This document shows positions 55,695 to 64,000 of a stretch of DNA of 64,000 bases, in pieces; position 1 is the first letter of the stretch; every line of letters begins with the position of its first letter. The position numbers and the translations under genes were made by a program. The notes under the pieces were generated by a model that did no database searches, was not told the DNA's origin, and saw only the letters and a list, made by a program, of their open reading frames with translations. Origin of the DNA: Corynebacterium yonathiae (lineage in GTDB: Bacteria > Actinomycetota > Actinomycetes > Mycobacteriales > Mycobacteriaceae); the NCBI RefSeq assembly GCF_027570195.1, contig NZ_JAKMUZ010000004.1:62001-126000 (forward strand), read 5' to 3'.

Positions 55695-56246
55695 CTAGGA
55701 CCATTCCCATACTAAATCCGCCTCAGCAGCCTTGGTGGCAAAGTAGTCCTTTTCCTGTGCTTCCCAGGTTTCAAACCACTGCTCGTAGTCGGGCTCGCGA
55801 GCGATGGCGCGCTCGCGGCGTTGGTCACGGGGGCCGTCGATAAGCACGCTCACTACCGCTCCCCTCTCCTTTGCTGCTGCGATATTGGCCGGGGTTACCG
55901 AGCCCACGCCTTCCACAATGAGATCATCGCGCACGTCCAGGCTAGCCCAGTCTCCAGGGGCGTCTGCCTCCCAATCCCAGCGCCAATAGCCGGGGTTCAT
56001 GGTGCGCAACACCTGTTCTGCCACCATGTCCGAGCCCTTGTCTAAGCCATGCCATCCGGGGTAGAACTCATCGAGATGTACCACGCGCCAGTTGGTGCGC
56101 TCGGCCAGCGCGGCAGAAGTCCAGGTCTTTCCGGCGCCCGAAGGGCCGTCGATAAGCACGGTTACTGGCTTGAAGGCACGCTTTCTGGCTGCCGCCAGCT
56201 TGACGACGTCCTCTAAAAGGCGCTCTTGTTGGCTATCAAAGTCCAT
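55695..56246 (-). CDS. Small P-loop kinase, uridine kinase-like
   Basis: The 183-residue protein has a Walker A GPSGAGKTW (about 34-42) and HLDEFYPGWHGLDKGSD in the position where uridine kinase and related enzymes bind the phosphate acceptor, followed by DLIVEGVGSVTPAN as Walker B. It lies 26 bases downstream of ecfT in an operon headed by a TPP riboswitch. The substrate is unknown; a role in salvage of the transported thiamine precursor is possible but is inference from context only. Confidence 0.8.
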   Translation of the reverse strand: MDFDSQQERLLEDVVKLAAARKRAFKPVTVLIDGPSGAGKTWTSAALAERTNWRVVHLDEFYPGWHGLDKGSDMVAEQVLRTMNPGYWRWDWEADAPGDWASLDVRDDLIVEGVGSVTPANIAAAKERGAVVSVLIDGPRDQRRERAIAREPDYEQWFETWEAQEKDYFATKAAEADLVWEWS

Positions 56247-56272
56247 GGTCGCTTAATCACTGCTTTCGCGGT

Positions 56273-57043
56273 TTATAGGCCGAAGAATCTCCAGGCCCCG
56301 GTGAGTACCGAAACTACCACCGGTACAAAAGCGAGGACAGTACCTAGGGCCATAATCCACCCATCGCGGGCCCGTAGGCGGGACTCGCGCGCCCATGTCC
56401 TTGCCCCTCCTCCCGGTGGCGTGCGGCTGAATCCGCGCGCTTCCATAGCCGTGGCCAACTTGCCACCGCGGCGCAGCGCGATGACCAAAAGCCCGAAGGA
56501 CATGCTAAGCAGATGCTTGAGCTTGCCGACGTCCGTCAACCCCCGCGCCCTGCGCGCCATCCCCAGCGACTGCCAGTCAGACTGGAAGAGCGTCATCATG
56601 CGCACACCTGCCACTGCACCAATGACAAAGCGCGATGGCAGCTTCAGGATCTGCGAAAGCGCATCGCCCAATTCGGTCGGATCAACATCGCGTGCAAGCA
56701 CCACCATGGGCAACGCTACGGCGAAGACGCGCAGGGTAATAGCAATTGCCAGGCTGAGGGAATTTTCGGTGATGTGAATAAGCCACCACTGGAAGTATTC
56801 GGTGCCGCTGGGTTCACCGTAAAGAAGCATGGAAATGCCGGAAATCGGGGCAACTAAGAAAAGGAACCATCCGGCCTTAAAGACCCGCGCCCACGATACC
56901 CCGCATAACGGGGCGAAAATCAGGGTGAGCACTAACGATACCGCTGCCGAAACCCAGTCAATGGATGCCAAAATGGGAGTGACCCAGATGAACATCATAA
57001 ACACTCGCGTCAGCGGATTGGCTCCGCGCAAAAGGTTAGGCAC
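56273..57043 (-). CDS. ECF transporter transmembrane protein EcfT (YkoC-like)
   Basis: EcfT couples the ATPases to the substrate-binding S component. The 256-residue product has about five helices and the two Ala-Arg-Gly coupling motifs (MARRARGL and MEARGF). I prefer GTG 57043: GGAGGTGG lies 4 bases before it, and it overlaps the ATPase stop by 8 bases. An ATG at 57058 would add five residues and overlap by 23 bases. Confidence 0.9.
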   Translation of the reverse strand: MPNLLRGANPLTRVFMMFIWVTPILASIDWVSAAVSLVLTLIFAPLCGVSWARVFKAGWFLFLVAPISGISMLLYGEPSGTEYFQWWLIHITENSLSLAIAITLRVFAVALPMVVLARDVDPTELGDALSQILKLPSRFVIGAVAGVRMMTLFQSDWQSLGMARRARGLTDVGKLKHLLSMSFGLLVIALRRGGKLATAMEARGFSRTPPGGGARTWARESRLRARDGWIMALGTVLAFVPVVVSVLTGAWRFFGL

Positions 57044-58463
57044 TATCCACCTCCACATGATGATCCCCTAAAGCCTGGATAAACAAAGGATCATGGGTGA
57101 TGGAGGCAACGGTGGTACCCCCATCGGCTAGCTCGCGTAGCAAACGCACCAGCTCCACAAAGGTCTGCGGATCCTGTCCAAAAGTAGGCTCGTCAAGGAG
57201 CACCACCTCAGGTGAAGTTACCAACGCAGTAGCTACCGAAAGGCGGCGCTTCTCGCCTCCAGAAAGCGTGAAGGGATTAGCCTCCAAAAGGTGCTCCAGG
57301 CGCAGGGAGTCCACCAATTGCGCTATGCGCTCTTCGGGCGGTTTCACTCGCATCACCCGTGGAGCCACGCGCAGCTCTTCCGCTACAGTGCGAGAAACAA
57401 ACTGGTGCTCCGGGTTTTGGAATACGAAACCAATGCGGTCTGCCAACTCACGAGACTTCCACCGAATCGGTGGTCCCTTGACCCCGCGGCGCACAAAGTC
57501 TGCCACGCCGATCTCGCCGGAGATAGCCGGCAGCAAGCCCGCCATGGTCATCATCCAAGTCGATTTTCCTGCGCCATTAGGACCTGTAATCACAGTCGAA
57601 GCGCCCGCCAGCAGAGAAATCGTGCGCGGTGGGCCGAAGCGAGTAACCAAATCCTTACTCCAGAGTGCAGCGGCGCCTTCCCCAGCTGCATCATCTCCCA
57701 ACTCGCGCGCCTGCGGGAGCCCTTCGACACGTCGGCGCTTTGCTACCTGCTCAAAGGGGCCATCGGCCACGATGCGCCCCTGCGCAAGCTCCACGGCACG
57801 GTCAAGCAGCCCCTCCCAGGCCGAATGTTGGTGTTCTACCACCACGAGGGTAGCCCCAGTCTCTTCCACCAGTGCAGAAACGGCACGAACCACATCGCGT
57901 GCGCCGGCAGGGTCAAGATTGGCAGTAGGCTCATCTAGCAGCACCACACCGGCACCCATAGCGATTACACCCGCTAAAGCAAGGCGTTGTTTTTGCCCAC
58001 CGGACAGGCGCTCGGTGGGAAAATCCATATCTACAAACGGGCCGACCAGATCCTTAGCCGCGGCTACACGGCGCCAAATTTCTTCCCTCGGATACGCTAG
58101 GTTCTCGCAGCCGAAAGCAATATCGTCTCCCACCCGAGCTGAGATAACCTGCGAATCTGGGTCCTGCAACACCAGCCCTACGGGAATGGAATGTCCCGGT
58201 TCTTCCACCGCGCCAGTGGAATCTTCCAAGAGGAGCTCTCCGGTGCGGGTTCCCTCTTCATCGGAGCCCAGCACCCCGGCTATAGCAGCTAGGAAGGTGG
58301 ATTTTCCGGATCCAGAGTCTCCGCAAAGCAATACCCGCTCGCCCGGCTCAATAACCAGATCAATATCAGCTAACGCTGGTTGGGTGCGCCCGGCATGCGT
58401 CCAGCCAAAACCGCGGGCGGCAATTTTCGTGGGCCTTCCCGCCAGAGTGGAAAAGTCAGTCAC
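57036..58463 (-). CDS. ECF transporter fused double ATPase (YkoD-like)
   Basis: Both ATPase domains of the energy-coupling factor are in one chain of 475 residues. Domain 1 has LCGDSGSGKST (about 51-61) and LSGGQKQRLALAG with VVLLDEPTANLD; domain 2 has ITGPNGAGKST (about 287-297) and LSGGEKRRLSVATAL with VVLLDEPTFGQD. Both are complete. It lies 14 bases after the S component gene. Confidence 0.93.
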   Translation of the reverse strand: MTDFSTLAGRPTKIAARGFGWTHAGRTQPALADIDLVIEPGERVLLCGDSGSGKSTFLAAIAGVLGSDEEGTRTGELLLEDSTGAVEEPGHSIPVGLVLQDPDSQVISARVGDDIAFGCENLAYPREEIWRRVAAAKDLVGPFVDMDFPTERLSGGQKQRLALAGVIAMGAGVVLLDEPTANLDPAGARDVVRAVSALVEETGATLVVVEHQHSAWEGLLDRAVELAQGRIVADGPFEQVAKRRRVEGLPQARELGDDAAGEGAAALWSKDLVTRFGPPRTISLLAGASTVITGPNGAGKSTWMMTMAGLLPAISGEIGVADFVRRGVKGPPIRWKSRELADRIGFVFQNPEHQFVSRTVAEELRVAPRVMRVKPPEERIAQLVDSLRLEHLLEANPFTLSGGEKRRLSVATALVTSPEVVLLDEPTFGQDPQTFVELVRLLRELADGGTTVASITHDPLFIQALGDHHVEVDSA

Positions 58464-58477
58464 AGTGCCTACACGCC

Positions 58478-59089
58478 CTAAGCGCGTTGTTCACGGCCTG
58501 CGGCGAAGCGGTCCAAAGCGCCTGTCTTCGCTAGCGCCTTCACCACAAAGTAGCCCAAAGCGCCGGCGAGGATAGCACCAGAGATAGTCAGCGTAACCAA
58601 ATAGATCATTTGGAACTCGAAGGAGCGAGCCAAGTTACCGGAAAGGAATAGCTCGAGAATAAAAGCACCCCAGCCAGCCGCCATGCCGGCTAATACCGAA
58701 ACTCCAAAGCCAAACTTGCGGTACAGGAAGATCGCCAGGATGATTTCCACGCCTAGCCCTTGTGCAAAGCCGGAATACAGGGTTTCAGGGCCCCACTGGG
58801 AACCCAGCACTGCGGACACGGTGGCCGCTAAGACCTCAACGTATACAGCTGCACCTGGCTTGCGGATGATAAGGCCACCCAGCACGCCACCAATGAGCCA
58901 AATGCCGGTGGCTATACCGCCCAATCCCGGGGTAATAGCATCCATAGCTTGGAACCAGGCGTAGCCCACTGCGTTCCAACCCAAAAATACAAAGCCGCAG
59001 GCTACACCCAGAACGGATGCAACCACGATATCGACTACGCGCCAATTCAAACCGCGCTTCGGGGCAGCGGACGCACGTGTAGTAGACAT
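58478..59089 (-). CDS. ykoE: ECF transporter S component, thiamine-precursor (YkoE family)
   Basis: YkoE is the substrate-binding membrane subunit for thiamine or its hydroxymethylpyrimidine moiety. The 203 residues have about six helices and the family sequence GIATGIWLIGGVLGGLIIRK. ATG 59089 (MSTTRASAAPKRG) is preceded by AGGGAGGAAA; an open start at 59113 would be inside the riboswitch. Control by the TPP riboswitch directly upstream supports the substrate assignment. Confidence 0.9.
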   Translation of the reverse strand: MSTTRASAAPKRGLNWRVVDIVVASVLGVACGFVFLGWNAVGYAWFQAMDAITPGLGGIATGIWLIGGVLGGLIIRKPGAAVYVEVLAATVSAVLGSQWGPETLYSGFAQGLGVEIILAIFLYRKFGFGVSVLAGMAAGWGAFILELFLSGNLARSFEFQMIYLVTLTISGAILAGALGYFVVKALAKTGALDRFAAGREQRA

Positions 59090-59101
59090 TATTTTCCTCC
59101 C

Positions 59102-59201
59102 TCTCGCCGGCATTATCCGGATCAGGTTCTACGGTTCACCGCGCATGTGGCGGCATCTCAGCCCGTCGCAACAGCCCTTGGGCAGCGGACAAGCACCCGT
59201 G
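59102..59201 (-). ncRNA. TPP riboswitch (THI element)
   Basis: On the minus strand the leader holds ACGGGTGC at its 5' side, GGGCTGAGATG, then GAACCTGATCCGGATAATGC and CGGCG, which are the conserved elements of the TPP aptamer. It ends about 13 bases before the ykoE ATG, overlapping the ribosome-binding site region, so control is probably at translation initiation. High thiamine pyrophosphate would shut the transporter operon down. Confidence 0.95.
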
Positions 59202-59310
59202 ATGTGTGTATTTTTCAACTACTTAGGCAGCGCTCCCTTAAAGGCGCCTTGCCAAAAGCTGCATTCATACTAGCAGAGCAGTTTAGCGGTACACCCTAAA
59301 CATGGAAACA

Positions 59311-59343
59311 GCCCCGCCTTCCTGTCATTCAGAAAGGCGGGGC
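59311..59343 (-). terminator. Terminator after rpoC
   Basis: GCCCCGCCTT...AAGGCGGGGC, a perfect 10-bp stem with a 13-base loop, followed on the minus strand by TGTTTCC. It lies 38 bases after the rpoC stop and upstream of the TPP riboswitch. Confidence 0.83.
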
Positions 59344-59380
59344 CATCAATATCCCGCGTTAACGCAGATTCAGCTGCACG

Positions 59381-63376
<3,996 letters not shown>

Positions 63377-63483
63377 GTAATGTCTCCCTTTCATCCTCGT
63401 TGTCGAGGAATTGATGGCTTTGTATGAATGGAACGTTTATGCCCTACCGCGGGGACTTACCCCGCGGTGGACCAAGAAACTAA

Positions 63484-64000
<517 letters not shown>

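Overview
The window is a chromosomal segment of a high-GC actinobacterium, almost certainly a Corynebacterium. The evidence is an ESX-4 type VII secretion core next to truA-rplQ-rpoA, ribosomal operons broken up by unrelated oppositely oriented genes in the corynebacterial manner, a DtxR-type iron box, a C25 lipoprotein ferric-siderophore system, and a pair of enzymes matching the tuberculostearic (10-methylstearic) acid system known from some corynebacteria and mycobacteria. The species cannot be fixed from the sequence alone. Presence of the methyltransferase/reductase pair argues for a lineage that makes 10-methyl branched fatty acids.

Layout. 1-7.9 kb: ESX-4 secretion core (Rv3446c-like partial gene, eccC4, divergent eccD4-mycP4, convergent eccB4), in the same arrangement as Mycobacterium tuberculosis Rv3446c-Rv3450c. 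7.9-12.5 kb: truA and the alpha operon (infA, rpsM, rpsK, rpsD, rpoA, rplQ), all minus strand. 12.8-13.6 kb: secreted L,D-transpeptidase-like protein. 13.7-16.3 kb: secY-adk-map. 16.7-20.1 kb: inserted lipid-methylation pair plus a small secreted protein. 20.4-23.0 kb: rpsH-rplF-rplR-rpsE-rpmD-rplO. 23.4-26.2 kb: inserted DUF6457-fdhD, a formate/nitrite channel and a sortase. 26.4-27.6 kb: rplN-rplX-rplE. 28.1-34.6 kb: inserted surface protein, small membrane protein, ferric-siderophore ABC transporter and divergent siderophore-interacting reductase around a DtxR box. 34.6-39.8 kb: S10 operon. 40.5-43.7 kb: six-gene Asp23/Gls24 envelope-stress operon. 44.7-50.4 kb: dipeptide/oligopeptide ABC transporter with a fused double ATPase. 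50.6-55.5 kb: tuf, fusA, rpsG, rpsL. 55.7-59.2 kb: TPP-riboswitch-controlled ECF thiamine-precursor transporter (YkoEDC-like) with a small P-loop kinase. 59.4 kb to the end: rpoC and the 3' end of rpoB.

How it works together. Most of the window is the transcription/translation core. Three accessory islands split what is one continuous S10-spc-alpha superoperon in many bacteria, and each ribosomal segment is therefore expected to need its own promoter; several carry a clear hairpin at their 3' end. The islands handle envelope lipid modification, formate metabolism, surface protein anchoring and iron capture. rpmJ and rpsN are not at their customary places and are not found in the window. No rRNA, tRNA, CRISPR array, insertion sequence or prophage was seen.

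Most interesting items: the shared leader motif before eccD4 and eccB4, the sortase whose apparent 5' coding region contains two in-frame stops, the nearby surface protein with an SAETG-type C-terminus, the L,D-transpeptidase with an NGC instead of HGC active-site motif, the Asp23 protein with a long Arg/Pro repeat tail, the uncharacterised kinase riding in a TPP-riboswitch operon, and a large folded element between rpsG and fusA.
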